Part shown: positions 43,949 to 53,300 of the stretch, in pieces
Layout of the letters: every line of letters begins with the position of its first letter
Numbering within the stretch: position 1 is the stretch's first letter
Assembly: GCF_030817075.1 (NCBI RefSeq)
Contig: NZ_JAUSYU010000001.1
Location: forward strand, 2,790,001-2,854,000
DNA from: Arthrobacter sp. V1I9
GTDB lineage: Bacteria > Actinomycetota > Actinomycetes > Actinomycetales > Micrococcaceae
DNA length: 64,000 nt
Direction: 5' to 3'
Translations under genes and position numbers: made by a program
The notes under the pieces: model-generated
Databases searched by the model: none
What the model saw: the letters and a program-made list of their open reading frames with translations, nothing else
Told to the model about the DNA's origin: nothing

Positions 43949-44428
43949 ATGAACTCCAAGCAGTCCAGCTCCGAGCAATTTATGAAGTACTTGAAAAGCG
44001 TTGGCGGTTCAGAAGTTGATCTCAACGCTGCGGCCTACACCGTCAGCGATAACGACACCGTCGAGAGCGTGGTTTCACGCCTGCGGATGGAACAGCAGGA
44101 GCATGGGGGCAACGCCAAAGACCCCTCGATACTCCATGCCTCGGCGCAGGTGATGATCAGCAGGCGGGATGAACGCGACCCCGTCCACCACGAGGGGGTT
44201 TCCCAGCCGGGAGAATACCAGCTGGACATCCATCACAGCGCAGGCAGCACCACGCGGGAGAGCATCCCGGTGAAGGACATGGAAGCCGCCAAGGTCTGGG
44301 CACAGGCACAAATCGAAGCCCAGGGCGCAGAGTTCGGAGCCATGTACTTTCCTGCCGGCGGAGGCGACGCACCAGGGACGGGAGCCCTGATAGCCAGCTT
44401 CGACCGTTCGGTGGGCTGGTACCGCTAG
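43949..44428 (+). CDS. Hypothetical protein
   Basis: 159 aa from ATG 43949, with GGGAGGG 4 nt upstream; a longer frame from 43829 lacks support. The sequence is hydrophilic with an N-terminal helix (SEQFMKYLKSVGG), SRRDERDPVHHEGV, then an alpha-beta end (AAKVWAQAQIEAQGAEFGAM, DRSVGWYR). No domain is recognised. A strong hairpin follows 10 nt after the stop. Confidence 0.6.
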   Translation: MNSKQSSSEQFMKYLKSVGGSEVDLNAAAYTVSDNDTVESVVSRLRMEQQEHGGNAKDPSILHASAQVMISRRDERDPVHHEGVSQPGEYQLDIHHSAGSTTRESIPVKDMEAAKVWAQAQIEAQGAEFGAMYFPAGGGDAPGTGALIASFDRSVGWYR

Positions 44429-44438
44429 CCGAAATTGC

Positions 44439-44462
44439 GCTCCCGGGTTCAAACCCGGGAGC
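44439..44462. terminator. 11-bp hairpin
   Basis: GCTCCCGGGTT (44439-44449) pairs with AACCCGGGAGC (44452-44462) with a 2-nt loop, 10 nt after the stop of the preceding gene. It looks superficially like a tRNA T arm, but the palindrome is longer than a T stem and no tRNA body surrounds it. Confidence 0.6.
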
Positions 44463-44714
44463 GGTCGGGCTTGACCTGAACCAGGATCGACAGCGCCGGC
44501 TGGACGAAGACGGGCTTCGACGCTATTTGAGCAAGCCACCGCCGGAAGCTGTTGGACCAAACGTGGCCAACTCTCGTTTGCGTTATTTGCAAGGATGGGC
44601 CGCCTCGATTGCTTCTGCAACAGACAGTTTCAGTAGCGCCATAAAGTACGGCGCCGTCGTCATCAACGCGCATTGATTCCGGAACCCCACCTCCACTGTG
44701 ATAATCCGGTAGGT

Positions 44715-45719
44715 ATGTCTCCCTTATCCAAATCTTCCACCACGGCATCCGCCGCCGAAGAACGCAGCGCCCGCGTCGCCGTCACGCTCTTTCCCATCCT
44801 CATCCTGGCCGGAGGCGCCATAGCGCTTGCCATGCCAACAGCCTTTACGGGCTTGGCCCCGTGGATCACTCCACTGCTGGGCGTCATTATGTTCGGCATG
44901 GGCCTGACGCTTACGCCCCCTGACTTCGCCATCATCGCCAAGCGCCCGGTTCCGGTGGTGATTGGTGTTGTGGCGCAGTACGTCATCATGCCGCTGCTTG
45001 GCTGGCTGGTTGCCGCGGCGTTGGGCCTGCCGCCTGCACTGGCCGCCGGGGTAATCCTGGTGGGCTGCTGCCCGGGTGGAACGGCGTCGAACGTGGTGTC
45101 CTACCTGGCCAAGGGCGACGTTGCCTTGTCCGTTGCCATGACGTCCGTTTCCACGCTGCTCGCTCCGCTGCTGACCCCCGTGCTGGCTCTGTGGCTGGCT
45201 GGCCAGTACATGCCGGTGGATGCCGGCTCGATGGCGTGGTCCATCGTCCAGGTGGTGCTGATCCCTGTGCTGCTGGGACTCGTGCTCCGTGTCTTCCTGC
45301 CACGTTTGGTCACTAAGGCGCTGCCTGCCCTTCCCTGGATTTCCGTCCTCGCCATCACCCTTGTGGTGGTAGCGGTCGTCGCTGGAAGCGCCAAGGCCAT
45401 CTTCACTGCCGGACTGTTGGTCCTGGCCGCGGTCATCCTGCACAACGGCCTTGGCTATGCCCTCGGCTACGGCGCAGCCCGCCTGTTCAAGTTGCCCATC
45501 CCCGCCAGGCGCACCACCGCGATTGAGGTTGGGATGCAGAACTCAGGGCTTGCCGCAGCGTTGTCCCGGCAGTACCTGACTCCCGAGTCCGCCCTGCCTG
45601 CCGCCATCTTCTCGGTCTGGCACAACGTTTCGGGCGCGGTCCTCGCGGCCTACTGGCGCCGCCGCAGCACTCCTGCCGCACGCCCCGGTGAGCCGGTTCC
45701 GGTGGCTGTCACGGAGTAG
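44715..45719 (+). CDS. Bile acid:sodium symporter (BASS) family transporter
   Basis: 334 aa, about 9-10 membrane helices. The BASS core motif is complete: VGCCPGGTASNVVSYLAKGD then ALSVAMTSVSTLLAPLLTP (about 125-160), and AIEVGMQNSGLAAALSRQY (about 272-290), the two crossing helices that hold Na+. Bacterial members import pantoate or other organic acids rather than bile salts. GATAAT 9 nt before the ATG suggests a near-leaderless start. It stands alone. Confidence 0.85.
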   Translation: MSPLSKSSTTASAAEERSARVAVTLFPILILAGGAIALAMPTAFTGLAPWITPLLGVIMFGMGLTLTPPDFAIIAKRPVPVVIGVVAQYVIMPLLGWLVAAALGLPPALAAGVILVGCCPGGTASNVVSYLAKGDVALSVAMTSVSTLLAPLLTPVLALWLAGQYMPVDAGSMAWSIVQVVLIPVLLGLVLRVFLPRLVTKALPALPWISVLAITLVVVAVVAGSAKAIFTAGLLVLAAVILHNGLGYALGYGAARLFKLPIPARRTTAIEVGMQNSGLAAALSRQYLTPESALPAAIFSVWHNVSGAVLAAYWRRRSTPAARPGEPVPVAVTE

Positions 45720-45847
45720 GCGCACTTCCAGAAGTATCTGCCGCGAGCCTCGCACTTGAGGCGCGTCCGGTAGCGCCCGGCCATGCGTTGTCTTCCGCTT
45801 GGCCAGGCCCTACCGTGAAGTGACGGACAGCCGAAGCAGGTGCAGCC

Positions 45848-47416
45848 ATGCAGACAATATGGTGGTCATCGCGCTGCCTGCTGCTGTGCTTCCTGGTCGC
45901 AGGGCTCCTCGGCAGTGGCACTCCCACCGCAACATACGCCGGCACAACGTATGCGGAACCAGCAAATCTTGAGCAAACCTACGCAGCACTGGACTCCTAC
46001 CTCCGCGAGCAGCTCGAAACGCTAGGCATTCCCGGTGCGGCAGTCGCCGTCGTCCGCAACGGCACCCAAGTGCACTCGGCCGCCTTCGGCCGCGCCGACG
46101 ACTCCGGCAGGCCGATGACCGCGCAGACGCCGGTCCTGCTCGCCTCCACCAGCAAGTCCCTCACGGCCATCGCCGTAATGCAGCAGGTGGAGGCCGGCCG
46201 GCTGCGGCTCGACGAGCCGGTACAGACTTACCTGCCCTGGTTCACACTTGACGACAGCCGCTCCCAAGCAATTACGGTGCGGCACCTGCTCCACCAGGCC
46301 AGCGGCATGGGGTCCAGGGACACCGCCTTCGAGGCCTCGGACGCGCAGACCCCGGAGGCCCTGGAAGAAGGCGTCCGCGCACTGGCAGGTTCACCTCTGG
46401 CCGGCAATCCGGGTGAGGCCTTCCACTACGCCAGCGCCAACTTCAACATCCTGGGCCTCCTGGTGCAGACGGTCTCCGGCCAGCCGTTCGGGGACTACCT
46501 GAAGGAACACGTCTTCGGGCCGCTGGAGATGGTGCACAGCCACCCGACGCGCGCCGCGGCCCGCGCCGACAACGCCGCCGCCGGCTACTCCCTCTGGTTC
46601 GGCTCCTTCTGGCGCCAGACCGACGTACCCGCACCCACTGCCGGGACTCCCTCCTCCACTCTGTACGCCTCGGCCGAGGACCTGGGCCATGAGCTGACCG
46701 CACTGCTCGACGGCGGCGGGTACGGCGCCGCCCGGATCCTCCGGCCCGAGAGTGTGGCGGCGATGTTCGAGCCCGGCGTGCGGATTGACGAAGCCAAGCA
46801 GTACGCCATGGGCTGGTTCACCCGGCCGCTGGTGGAATCCGCCGATCCCGCGGCTCCTCCCGTCCCCGAGGAGGCGTTGCCGCTGCTGCTCGAGCATCAA
46901 GGCGAATGGGGCAACAGCCACACCTACCTGGGCATGGTTCCGTCCTCGGGGCTGGGCGTGGCGCTGGTGATCAACGCCAATCCTGCCGCCGCCCCGTCCC
47001 GGCTGAAGGCCATCGACACCAACCTCCTGCGGATCCTTCACGGGCGGTCCCCGGTGCCTGCCGTTGTCCAGGAGGACTGGCTTCAGCGGTACAGCTGGGC
47101 GGTTGCCATGGGACTGCTGCTCGCCGAACTGCTGAGCCTGTGGCTGGCACTGCGGTTGCTGCTCCGCCCACATTCCGCGGGCAGGCGGACTCCCCTTGCC
47201 TACGCCGCTGCGGCCCTCGCCCTCGACGCCTTCGTCCTGTGGCTGTGCCTCGACTACGCCCCGACCAGGTTCGACACGCACCTGTTCGTTGTGGTCCGCC
47301 AGTTTCCCGACGTCGGCATCTCACTGGTGCCCGCCCTCGCCCTGGCCATCCTCTGGCCGGTCCCGCGGACAGTCTGGCTCCTCGCTCGCATGCGGGCCCG
47401 CCCTGTAGTGGCATAG
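45848..47416 (+). CDS. Membrane-anchored serine hydrolase (class C beta-lactamase family)
   Basis: 522 aa. A signal-like N-terminus (CLLLCFLVAGLLGSG) precedes a beta-lactamase-fold domain (about 35-390). The catalytic motif is LLASTSKSLTAIAVM (Ser and Lys of SxxK); the second motif reads FHYASANFNILG, with Ser in place of the usual Asn of YxN, as in some peptidase/esterase members. HQGEWGNSHTYLG replaces the KTG motif. Three or four C-terminal membrane helices (from about 410) anchor it, which suggests a peptidoglycan- or lipid-acting esterase rather than a true beta-lactamase. Confidence 0.8.
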   Translation: MQTIWWSSRCLLLCFLVAGLLGSGTPTATYAGTTYAEPANLEQTYAALDSYLREQLETLGIPGAAVAVVRNGTQVHSAAFGRADDSGRPMTAQTPVLLASTSKSLTAIAVMQQVEAGRLRLDEPVQTYLPWFTLDDSRSQAITVRHLLHQASGMGSRDTAFEASDAQTPEALEEGVRALAGSPLAGNPGEAFHYASANFNILGLLVQTVSGQPFGDYLKEHVFGPLEMVHSHPTRAAARADNAAAGYSLWFGSFWRQTDVPAPTAGTPSSTLYASAEDLGHELTALLDGGGYGAARILRPESVAAMFEPGVRIDEAKQYAMGWFTRPLVESADPAAPPVPEEALPLLLEHQGEWGNSHTYLGMVPSSGLGVALVINANPAAAPSRLKAIDTNLLRILHGRSPVPAVVQEDWLQRYSWAVAMGLLLAELLSLWLALRLLLRPHSAGRRTPLAYAAAALALDAFVLWLCLDYAPTRFDTHLFVVVRQFPDVGISLVPALALAILWPVPRTVWLLARMRARPVVA

Positions 47417-47496
47417 GGACTGGTGGTGGCCGAATACTTCATATGCCGGCGCGCGCAGCAATCAGGGCCAGCGTCCCGCTCGTCTTTCCAGCGCGC

Positions 47497-48486
47497 TTAG
47501 GAGCGGCGGGCCGCTGGTCCGGCACCATAGTGCTCGGCCAGCTTCGCCAGTCCCTCATCCAGCGAGACAGCGGGCGTCCAGTCCAGGAGCTCCTGGGTTT
47601 CGCGTTGGTCGAACCAGTGGGCGGTGGAGAGCTGCTCGGCGAGGAACCTGGTCATCGGCGGCTCCTCTTGCCGCCCGGCCAAAGTCCACAGCTTCTCCAC
47701 CACCGCTCCCGCCGCACGCGCCACCCCGCCCGGCACCGACCACCGCGGCGCGGCAACCCCGCCCGCAGCGCAGATGCCGGCCAGCAGCTCGCCCACCGGA
47801 CGCGGCTCGCCGTTGCTCACTACCAGGGCCCTGCCATGGACGTGGTCCATGCGGTGCAGCGCGGCCACAATTGCCGAGGCCGCATTGTCCACGTAGGTGG
47901 TGTCGATCAAGGCCGCGCCAGCGTCAAGCAACGGCAGGCGGCCCTGGCTGGCGCGTGCCAGGACCCGTTCCACCAGCTGGGTGTCGCCGGGGCCCCACAC
48001 GATGTGCGGGCGCACCGCCGCCACCCGGAAGTCCGGAGCGTCCGCCGCCAACGCCAGCAGCTCCGCCTCGGCCTTCGTGCGGGAATAGTCACCATGCGCT
48101 CGCTTCGGGTCCGCCGGCTCCGCGCCCAGCCCGGCGATGGCGGCGCCGGAATTGGCCACGGACGGCGAGGACACAAACACGACGTCCCGCACCCCGGCCG
48201 CACGGGCGCATTGGAGCAGGCGGCGGGTTCCTTCGACGTTCACCTCGTCGAACTCCCCGGCCCGGCCCGTGAAGGAAACCTTCGCGGCCAGATGGATGAC
48301 TCCTTCCGCCCCTCGAACTGCTTCCCGCAGCACCCCGTCGTCGGCGAGTGACCCGCGGACGTCAGTGGCGCCGTCGACCCCTGACGGACGGCGCTGGAAG
48401 GTCCCCACATCATGGCCCTGGCGCACCAGGAGCCGGGCCACTTCTCCCCCTAGCAGCCCGCTGGCGCCGGTGACCAGGACCCTCAC
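47497..48486 (-). CDS. oleD: OleD, NAD(P)-dependent 2-alkyl-3-ketoacid reductase
   Basis: 329 aa from GTG 48486, which overlaps the oleBC stop (GTGA). Extended SDR of the 3-beta-HSD type: MRVLVTGASGLLGGEVARLL (nucleotide turn), GVIHLAAKVSFTG, catalytic YSRTKAEAELLAL (Tyr-x3-Lys), and RPHIVWGPGD. OleD reduces the beta-ketoacid made by OleA to a beta-hydroxyacid in long-chain olefin synthesis. It is last in the oleA-oleBC-oleD operon. Confidence 0.88.
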   Translation of the reverse strand: MRVLVTGASGLLGGEVARLLVRQGHDVGTFQRRPSGVDGATDVRGSLADDGVLREAVRGAEGVIHLAAKVSFTGRAGEFDEVNVEGTRRLLQCARAAGVRDVVFVSSPSVANSGAAIAGLGAEPADPKRAHGDYSRTKAEAELLALAADAPDFRVAAVRPHIVWGPGDTQLVERVLARASQGRLPLLDAGAALIDTTYVDNAASAIVAALHRMDHVHGRALVVSNGEPRPVGELLAGICAAGGVAAPRWSVPGGVARAAGAVVEKLWTLAGRQEEPPMTRFLAEQLSTAHWFDQRETQELLDWTPAVSLDEGLAKLAEHYGAGPAARRS

Positions 48487-51173
48487 GGTTTTCCCGGACG
48501 GCCGCCAGCCAGCACCCGTGTAGCCCAGCGCGACAGGCGGCTCCTGTCGATCTTGGCGTTGTGCCGGATGTCGGTGGGCTGGGCGGGGACGACGAGCACG
48601 GCGGAGACACTTACGCCAGCCTTCCGGGCCGCGCCGCGGACATGCCCTGCAAGTTGCGGCGCAGCAGGACCGGCTTTGCGTGCCGGAGGGACGGTCTCGA
48701 CGACGGCGACCACGGCCTGGGTGCCGGCCGGTCCCACCCCGGCGATGGCCGCCAGCCGGACGCTGTCCAGGCGTTCGATGGCCTGTTCCGCGCCGACGGG
48801 TGTCACCACAGCACCGGGAGCCGTCACCACATGGGCGAGGCGTCCCTCCACCCAGAGCCGGCCGGCGGCGTCGAAGTGCCCCACATCGCCGGTGCGGTGC
48901 CATCCGGGCACACTGGTGCTCTCCTGCTGGATCAGCCAGAGCCTGTCGTACTCTTCCTTGACGTGCGCAGCGCTGACCAGGATCTCGCCGGTCACGCCGG
49001 CTTCCGTCACGGAATGGCACCCGGGTGCAGTGCCATTCTGTGCCAACTGGACAACTGCCACGCGGGCGCCGTGCACCGGCTTTCCCACGCACACGCCGTT
49101 GCCTGCTCCCGGCACGGTGCCGGCGGCAGCATCGGCGTCGGCCGCCTGGATCTGTTCGAGGCTGATGTCGGTGACCGGCAGCGCCTCAGTCATCCCGTAC
49201 GGGGTGTGCAGCGAGGCCCGGGGCAGCAGCCTCTGGACCTCAGCCAGCAGCGGTGCCGGGACGGGCGCGCCGGCGGACAGCAGCAGCTCGATACCCTCCA
49301 GCGCCTTGTGCCCCGCCTCGCTCAGTCCGTCCTTGGTGGCGAGGACGTTGCGGAGAGCGGCCGGCGAGGCGAAGACCACCGTGGCGTCGATGGCTGCGGC
49401 GGCGTCCGCGAGCGCACTGGCCATCAAAGTGCGGGGCGCCGTGACATCCATGGCCGGCGTCACCGACACCGCTCCGAGCGCCGGTCCCAGCAAAGCAAAA
49501 GGGGCGAAGCCTGCCACCAGCCGCGCGCCGGGACGGATCGCAAAGGTTGCGGCCACGGTATCCCGCATGGCGGCCAGCTGCCGGTGCGTGTAGAGCACAC
49601 CTTTGGCGGGGCCGGTGGACCCGGACGTGAAGAGGACCGCGGCCGGGGAATCCGGGTTCACACTGTCCGTCAGCTGTGCTGATCCGCGGCCGGCACCCGA
49701 ACGGGACAGTGCGGTGAGGGAGGTCTCGACGCCGAGCAGCCGACGGCGGGCGGCCGGGAGGTCCTGCACGCTGATCCGCCGTCCCGGCCAGCCGAGCACG
49801 GAGGCAGCGGCGAGCGCCTTGTCGATCCCGATGAGGAAATCGGGGGTGGCGCCTTTCACGGCGCGGCTCAGGCCTTTGGTTCCCAGTCCGGCGTCGGCCA
49901 CCACCACCACGGCGCCCAGGCGCAGGCAGGCGTATAGGGCTACCGTCAGGTCCACCCCGGGCGGAACCATCAGGCTCACCCGGCTGCCGCGTCCCACTCC
50001 CGCTTCCTGCAGCCCTGCGGCGAGGTCGAGGATGTTCCGGTCCAGCTGTTGCCAGCTGAGCGAGCGGGCGGTGGTGCCGTCCGGCGCCATCTCCGCGACG
50101 GCGGTATCTACTCCCGCCGCCCCTGCCGCCTGCTGGCCGAGCAGGTCCCAGAGGGGACGGAAGTCCGCGGGCTCCGGTTCGGGCGCATCCTGCCGCCCCG
50201 GGCCACCGGTCGTTGTGCCGTCCAAGGCATCACTTCCGTTGACATTAACGTTCTCCGCGAGCCACTGGAAAACCGGCGCTGCAATGTTCCGGTCCTCCGC
50301 CACGAGATGGCCGGCACCCTCGAAGCGGTGCACGTCAGCGTGCGGAAGCCGGGTGAGAAGGTCCTTGAGGTACCGGTCCGAGAAAATGGGGTCCCGCGGG
50401 CCCCAGAGCATCAGCGCCGGGACCTTCAACCCGCGCAGGCCTTCCGCAACGCTGGTCAGCGCCGGGAAGCTGGGGTGGGACGCGTCCACGGGAATGTCGG
50501 CGACGAAGTTTCCGACCCCGGTCCGGCGGTCGGCCCCGCGGTAAGGCGCCATGTAGGCCTTGCGGATGTCGGCCGGCAGCGGCGGGTGCGCCAGCGAGTG
50601 CGTCACCCGCAGGAAGGCGTCCGACGTCGTGGTCCCCCACCCGTGCACGGCCGGGTGCAGGGCCAGCCGCAGGGCCGGCGGGATGGCCGAACTGGTCGGC
50701 TGATGGACCGCTGTGTTGGTCAGCACCACCCCGGCGAGCTGCTGCGGGTGCGCCAGGGCCCAGCCCAGGCTGATCACGCCGCCCCAGTCGTGCCCCACCG
50801 TAATCACGGGGCCGTCCAGGCCCAGTGCGTACGTCAGGTCGCCGAGGTCGTTGATCCGGTCCGCCAGGCGCCGGAAGGTGCCCGTGCGCTCGGAGTAACC
50901 CATGTCCAGCTGGTCCACAGCGATGACGCGCCATGGATGTGCCGGGTCCGAGCCGGCGGCCAGCAGCGTCCGCCACAGGTACGACCAGGTGGGGTTGCCG
51001 TGCACGCACAGCAGGGTTCCGGCGGGAGTCAGGCCCAGGCGGGCCAGCTCTTCGCCGTTGTCCAGCAGGTGCCAGCGGCGCACTGTGCCCGGCGCATCGG
51101 CGTCGGACGTGGACGGCACATCAATTTCGCGCGACCATCCCGCGCGGACGCCGGGCCAGCCCGCGGCTACCAA
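48483..51173 (-). CDS. oleBC: OleBC fusion: beta-lactone decarboxylase plus beta-lactone synthetase
   Basis: 896 aa, two enzymes in one chain. OleB part (about 1-310): haloalkane-dehalogenase-like alpha/beta hydrolase with CVHGNPTWSYLWR, the nucleophile VGHDWGGVISLG (Asp about 128) and GAGHLVAED (His). It decarboxylates the beta-lactone to an alkene. OleC part (about 345-896): ANL adenylating enzyme with LFTSGSTGPAKGVLYTHRQ (about 510), HTPYGMTEALPVTD, WHRTGDVGHFDAAGRLW and C-terminal Lys in RHNAKIDRSR. It closes the beta-hydroxyacid to a beta-lactone. The gene overlaps oleA by 7 nt (TTG start) and oleD by 4 nt. OleB-OleC fusions are known in Micrococcus and related actinobacteria. Confidence 0.9.
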   Translation of the reverse strand: MVAAGWPGVRAGWSREIDVPSTSDADAPGTVRRWHLLDNGEELARLGLTPAGTLLCVHGNPTWSYLWRTLLAAGSDPAHPWRVIAVDQLDMGYSERTGTFRRLADRINDLGDLTYALGLDGPVITVGHDWGGVISLGWALAHPQQLAGVVLTNTAVHQPTSSAIPPALRLALHPAVHGWGTTTSDAFLRVTHSLAHPPLPADIRKAYMAPYRGADRRTGVGNFVADIPVDASHPSFPALTSVAEGLRGLKVPALMLWGPRDPIFSDRYLKDLLTRLPHADVHRFEGAGHLVAEDRNIAAPVFQWLAENVNVNGSDALDGTTTGGPGRQDAPEPEPADFRPLWDLLGQQAAGAAGVDTAVAEMAPDGTTARSLSWQQLDRNILDLAAGLQEAGVGRGSRVSLMVPPGVDLTVALYACLRLGAVVVVADAGLGTKGLSRAVKGATPDFLIGIDKALAAASVLGWPGRRISVQDLPAARRRLLGVETSLTALSRSGAGRGSAQLTDSVNPDSPAAVLFTSGSTGPAKGVLYTHRQLAAMRDTVAATFAIRPGARLVAGFAPFALLGPALGAVSVTPAMDVTAPRTLMASALADAAAAIDATVVFASPAALRNVLATKDGLSEAGHKALEGIELLLSAGAPVPAPLLAEVQRLLPRASLHTPYGMTEALPVTDISLEQIQAADADAAAGTVPGAGNGVCVGKPVHGARVAVVQLAQNGTAPGCHSVTEAGVTGEILVSAAHVKEEYDRLWLIQQESTSVPGWHRTGDVGHFDAAGRLWVEGRLAHVVTAPGAVVTPVGAEQAIERLDSVRLAAIAGVGPAGTQAVVAVVETVPPARKAGPAAPQLAGHVRGAARKAGVSVSAVLVVPAQPTDIRHNAKIDRSRLSRWATRVLAGGRPGKP

Positions 51174-52219
51174 ACGATTTCCAGCATCGCGGTGTTAAGC
51201 CCGGACCCCACACCCATGCAGAGCACCCGGTCCCCTGCTTCAAGGGACTGCGCTTCGGCGGCAAGGGTCATGGGGAGGGAGGCCGGGCCCACGTTGCCCC
51301 AGTGCGGGAACGTGATGGGCACCTTGTCGGGATCCAGGTCGATGGCGTCGATGATGGCCTGCGTGTAGGCGTTGCTCACCTGGTGCGTGACGTACCGGTC
51401 CATGGCTGCCCAGTCCCACTCCGGCCGGGCTTCGTGCCAGGCGTCGACGACGAGCTGCAGGCCGCCGTCGAGCAGGCCTTTTGTGTCGGTGGCCATGCCG
51501 TCAATGCCGCCCACGCACAGCTCATGGTGTTCGGTGCCGGCACGCATCACGCCGCCCAGGATCCGGTGGGCACCGGGGTGCTGGTCTGCGGGGCCGAGGA
51601 CGGCGGCGGCAGCCCCGGAGCCCAGGGTGAGGGTGGCGAACTCGCGGTTGAAGTCCTCGCGCGTGGTCTCCGGCCGCTCGAGCCGGGCCAGCGTGGCCTC
51701 CTGCGTGGACTCGGCGTCCTCGCCATTGACGATCACCGCGTACTTGATCTGGCCGGAGTCGATCATATTGGCCGCGAGCGTCAGGCCGTTCACGAACCCC
51801 AGGCAGGCATTGGCCAAGTCAAAGTTCATGGCCGACGACGGGAGGCCGAGTCCGTGATGGATCTTCACCGCGACGGACGGTTCCAGATTGCGCCGCGTCA
51901 CCGAAGTGTTGATCAGCAGGCCGACGTCAGACGCCTCCACACCTGCCTCGGCCAGGGCTTTCGCTCCGGCTTCGGCAGCAGCATCATCAAAGGAGGTGCC
52001 GGCCGCCCACCAGCGGCGGTGCGTTACGCCGGCAACGCGCTCCAACAGCCGGGGCGGGAATTTCAGCCGCTGCAGGGTGGACGCCAGCCTGCGGTCGAAA
52101 TCCGTGGAACTGACGATCCTCGGAGCCTCGACACTGCTTACCGAAAGCAGCGCCGTGTTGCTGTGCCGGAAGGTTGCATTCCCTGCCAAATCAAGCCCCT
52201 GTTCGTTTCCGTCCTGCAC
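51167..52219 (-). CDS. oleA: OleA, long-chain acyl-CoA Claisen condensing enzyme
   Basis: 350 aa, GTG start. It belongs to the thiolase superfamily, KAS III type: Cys 139 in FDLANACLGFVNG, Glu 113 in RRNLEPSVAV (the base particular to OleA), His in YVTHQVSNAY and Asn in HWGNVGPASLP. OleA joins two acyl-CoAs to a 2-alkyl-3-ketoacid, the first step of long-chain olefin synthesis. First of three coupled genes. TACAGT 10 nt before GTG suggests a near-leaderless transcript. Confidence 0.9.
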   Translation of the reverse strand: MQDGNEQGLDLAGNATFRHSNTALLSVSSVEAPRIVSSTDFDRRLASTLQRLKFPPRLLERVAGVTHRRWWAAGTSFDDAAAEAGAKALAEAGVEASDVGLLINTSVTRRNLEPSVAVKIHHGLGLPSSAMNFDLANACLGFVNGLTLAANMIDSGQIKYAVIVNGEDAESTQEATLARLERPETTREDFNREFATLTLGSGAAAAVLGPADQHPGAHRILGGVMRAGTEHHELCVGGIDGMATDTKGLLDGGLQLVVDAWHEARPEWDWAAMDRYVTHQVSNAYTQAIIDAIDLDPDKVPITFPHWGNVGPASLPMTLAAEAQSLEAGDRVLCMGVGSGLNTAMLEIVW

Positions 52220-52229
52220 TTATGCGGTG

Positions 52230-52235
52230 ACTGTA
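52230..52235 (-). promoter_or_regulatory. -10 box upstream of oleA
   Basis: TACAGT on the minus strand, 10 nt before the GTG, with no SD between. It fits a short-leader transcript for the olefin operon. The -35 is not clear. The 287-bp gap between oleA and the next gene shows nothing else certain. Confidence 0.35.
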
Positions 52236-52506
52236 CCCATAAGCGCAAGTTCAAAGCTTAACTTGGCTGGCGCCTGCTCCGGTCAATCGTGCACCAGAGA
52301 CAGACCCGCCATGCCGCTGACTGACTGACTCGAACGGCAATGGTAAGCATGCTTAGGAAATGATATAGGCGCAACGTCGGACCGCCAACCGGAAAAGGGA
52401 AGCATTAGGGGTCAGCCGACAGAAGAATGGGGAACTCATTTGGGGAAATGGTTGGCACCAGAGGAACGGGTAGGGCCTGCGGGCGGTTCCGGGCCTAAAC
52501 TCAATC

Positions 52507-52749
52507 ATGGAGTCGATCCCGGCGGTGTTCTTGGTTTTTGGTGCGGCTTTCGTATGGTTGGGATTGACGGTAGCGGTACTCCTACGGGTGCGGCGCCGCA
52601 GGAACGGCTCGTCCTTGGTGGCTTCGGCTTCCCCTCCTGCTGGCACCAGCCGCAACCGTCTCCACAGAACCTGGCGCCGGGTCCGCCCGCTAACCGGGCA
52701 GCGCCCGGCGCGTCGGCGCAGGTTGGGCCTCAGGAAGGTCCGCGGGTAA
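52507..52749 (+). CDS. Small membrane protein with basic tail
   Basis: 80 aa. One hydrophobic helix (AVFLVFGAAFVWLGLTVAVLL, residues about 6-26) is followed by a very Arg-rich cytoplasmic tail (RVRRRRNG, RPARRRRLGLRK). TAAACT five nt before the ATG supports a leaderless start. No family is recognised; the divergent oleA gene is upstream. Confidence 0.45.
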   Translation: MESIPAVFLVFGAAFVWLGLTVAVLLRVRRRRNGSSLVASASPPAGTSRNRLHRTWRRVRPLTGQRPARRRRLGLRKVRG

Positions 52750-52817
52750 ACGCCTCCCGCGGACCAATAACGACAGTTCCTATGAGCAGAGCCGGGTGAG
52801 GCCCTGCCGAGGGCCCT

Positions 52818-53300
52818 CTAGATACGGCCCGCGGCGAGGTCCGGATCGGCGTCAAAGTCCTCGCCGCCCCGGTCCGGCGAGGGGGCCGGGGACACAGGTT
52901 CTTCACGGTTCGTCCGCAGGGAACGCCACACGCCGAACCCGGCGACTGCCAGAAGAGTTGCGATCCACCACGCCATCCGCGATGCTGGCCGCACAGCCGT
53001 GACCGGGGCGGGATCCACGATGTCGGCCGCGGCTTTCGGCGCCACCCGCTTCAAACGCTCCTGGACCCGCGGGCTCAGGGTCTCCACCCCGCCCGCGAGC
53101 TCGTCAGCGAGCCGCCGCACTACTGCCTGGAGGCGGGGTGATGCGGTTTCAATGCCTGTATCGAGCCCGGCCACGGCCCGTTGCAGTGCCGTCTGTACCC
53201 CGGGAGTGGCCCATTCCCTCCCCTTGGCCAAGTGGGCCATGAGGTTCTCAGCAAGAGGGAGGACCTGCTCGGGTTCGGTCACTGGATTTGCTTTGCGCAT
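52818..53300 (-). CDS. Hypothetical protein with a C-terminal membrane helix
   Basis: 160 aa from ATG 53300 with AGGAGACAGC. Residues about 10-95 form amphipathic helices with a repeated pattern (ATPGVQTALQRAVAGLD, ASPRLQAVVRRLADELA, LSPRVQERLKRVAPKAA): three similar 20-23-residue units each begun by (A/L)(T/S)P. Then comes one membrane helix (AWWIATLLAVAGFGVW) and an acidic tail. No domain is recognised; it may act at the membrane through helix packing. Confidence 0.6.
   Translation of the reverse strand: MRKANPVTEPEQVLPLAENLMAHLAKGREWATPGVQTALQRAVAGLDTGIETASPRLQAVVRRLADELAGGVETLSPRVQERLKRVAPKAAADIVDPAPVTAVRPASRMAWWIATLLAVAGFGVWRSLRTNREEPVSPAPSPDRGGEDFDADPDLAAGRI

Noticed and set aside
44437..44476. 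tRNA-like T arm (GGTTCAAACC)
   Set aside because: The palindrome extends to 11 bp, beyond a T stem, and there is no D arm, anticodon arm or CCA. It is better read as a terminator.
44449..44673. 74-codon minus-strand frame
   Set aside because: It overlaps the hairpin at its end, has no nearby SD and no recognised domain; coding status cannot be supported.
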